This document shows, in pieces, positions 63,093 to 64,000 of a stretch of DNA of 64,000 bases (its first letter is position 1; the number at the start of each line of letters is the position of its first letter). This DNA comes from Rhizobium jaguaris (lineage in GTDB: Bacteria > Pseudomonadota > Alphaproteobacteria > Rhizobiales > Rhizobiaceae). The position numbers were made by a program, and so were the translations under genes. The notes below the pieces were generated by a model. That model ran no database searches and was not told where the DNA came from. It saw nothing but the letters and a program-made list of their open reading frames with translations. The stretch lies in the NCBI RefSeq assembly GCF_003627755.1, contig NZ_CP032694.1, forward strand, positions 2,471,501 to 2,535,500. The letters run 5' to 3'.

Positions 63093-64000
63093 TTATTCTG
63101 CGGCAGCCGAACTCCGCATGCCCTCGACATCCCTCAAGGGCGGCAGGCCGTAGAGGCGGCTGTATTCGCGGCTGAACTGCGATGGGCTCTGATAACCGAC
63201 ACGATGGCCGGCGGACCCGACATCTAGCTGCTCCACGATCATCAATCGCCGCGCTTCATGGAGACGAAGCTGCTTCTGATATTGCATCGGCGACATCGCA
63301 GTCACGGCTTTGAAATGATGATGCAGCGACGAAACGCTCATGCCGACCCGCTCCGCCAGCTCTTCGATGCGCAGCGGCTGGGTGAAGTTGTTGCGCAGCC
63401 AGGTGACGGCGCGCGCCACTCTGTTGCTCTGGCTCTCCGCCATCGCGACCTGCAACAGCCGAGGACCGTTCGGACCGGTCAGCAGGCGATAAAGGATCTC
63501 CTGCTCAATCAATGGCGCCATGGCCGGAATATCCTCCGGGCGATCTAGCAGTCTGAGCAGCCGTAATGAGGCATCGAGCAGTTCCGGCGATGCTGCATTG
63601 ACCGCGAGCCCACGCATAGGTTCCGCCGTGATCGCGTGGCGCGGGATATCGACGCGCGACAACAGCTCATTCAGACGTTCACTGTCGAGCGCCATACCGA
63701 AGCAAAGATAGGGAGTTTCATTGCGGACATTGGTGACTTGCGTCGATACAGGCAGGTCGAGGGCGGTCAGAATATACTCGCCGACACCGTAATGGTACGT
63801 ATCGGCGCCGACCGTAAGGCTCTTACGCCCCTGAACCACAACGGCATAGGAGGGTCGATAAGCCCCGTGCTGCCACACGGTCACTGCCGACTGGCGGTAT
63901 AGATTGAGACCGTCAATCGGTGTGCGATGTTCTCCATCCCCCGCGGCGAAACGTGCAACGATGGAGGCGAGTTCCTGATTGGGATTGAAAGCCAGAGTCA
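63093..64000 (-). CDS. AraC family regulator, 5' end beyond the window
   Basis: The 3' part of an AraC regulator with an AraC_N-type (cupin-like) ligand domain (PSYAVVVQGRKSLTVGADTY, GVGEYILTALDLPVSTQVTN) and a C-terminal double helix-turn-helix (LRIEELAERVGMSVSSLHHH, GHRVGYQSPSQFSREYSRLY). The frame remains open and family-like up to the window edge (ELASIVARFAAGDGEHRTPI, then DGLNLYRQSAV), so the start lies outside. A start at 63884 would cut the domain and is rejected. About 302 codons are visible. It is on the same strand as TetR and ilvC. Confidence 0.85.
   Translation of the reverse strand, partial: TLAFNPNQELASIVARFAAGDGEHRTPIDGLNLYRQSAVTVWQHGAYRPSYAVVVQGRKSLTVGADTYHYGVGEYILTALDLPVSTQVTNVRNETPYLCFGMALDSERLNELLSRVDIPRHAITAEPMRGLAVNAASPELLDASLRLLRLLDRPEDIPAMAPLIEQEILYRLLTGPNGPRLLQVAMAESQSNRVARAVTWLRNNFTQPLRIEELAERVGMSVSSLHHHFKAVTAMSPMQYQKQLRLHEARRLMIVEQLDVGSAGHRVGYQSPSQFSREYSRLYGLPPLRDVEGMRSSAAAE

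Overview
This window looks like chromosomal DNA from a Rhizobium-type alphaproteobacterium. It is GC-rich. It has rhizobial intergenic palindromes at 4041-4141 and 58273-58411, a DUF1127 gene, small regulators and ABC importers typical of Rhizobiaceae, and a B12 riboswitch. No species is claimed.

Layout. 1-805 is non-coding leader. 806-4004 (+) is a quaternary-amine (glycine betaine type) ABC importer, followed by a betaine-homocysteine methyltransferase type gene at 4270-5283. 5370-12950 is a surface-polysaccharide block: UDP-galactopyranose mutase, a hexapeptide acyltransferase, a DUF707 protein, a DUF3431/polysialyltransferase-like fusion and a GT2 glycosyltransferase. 12956-14467 holds a phosphodiester glycosidase and a 4Fe-4S protein. 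14569-23685 is a corrinoid methyltransferase locus: an MttB-family methyltransferase divergent from a corrinoid protein, DUF1638, a virulence-factor-family protein, an MTHFR C-terminal-type Fe-S protein, MTHFR, a methyl-THF methyltransferase, a small unknown protein and a RamA-like activator. An IS630 element (23752-24926) sits at the end of an IS5-type remnant. 25228-30788 has TetR/RidA with three operators, LysR and small DUF1127-type genes, a GlxA-type AraC regulator and a diguanylate cyclase. 30990-37352 has a double-receiver protein, a dimethylglycine dehydrogenase-like enzyme and a large MscS channel. 38162-41730 is a riboswitch-controlled BtuCDF-like import operon. 41945-48822 has two related FAD/NAD(P)-binding proteins around an SfnB-like gene, an Rrf2 regulator and a 35-residue membrane peptide. 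The rest holds tRNA-Lys, PhzF, NUDIX, an EEP nuclease, a 2OG dioxygenase, an iron-type ABC importer, an aldo/keto reductase, an aminotransferase, a toxin-antitoxin pair, a methyltransferase, ilvC, TetR and a partial AraC gene.

How it fits together (inference). Several parts suit one pathway. A betaine is imported at 806-4004. One methyl goes to homocysteine (4270-5283) or to a corrinoid protein (14569-17112). The corrinoid methyl passes to tetrahydrofolate (20319-21284) and is oxidised by MTHFR (18526-20214), while the RamA-like protein (21641-23685) reactivates the corrinoid. Dimethylglycine could be oxidised by 31967-34480, under the GlxA-type regulator at 28418-29437, with cobalamin supplied by 38162-41407. 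This combination, best known from anaerobes, is the most interesting system here.

Sequence quality. Three otherwise intact genes (11740-12950, 21641-23685, 34723-37352) each carry one frameshift, and each is repaired by adding a single C or G in or beside a C/G run. Base undercalling is a more economical explanation than three pseudogenes.
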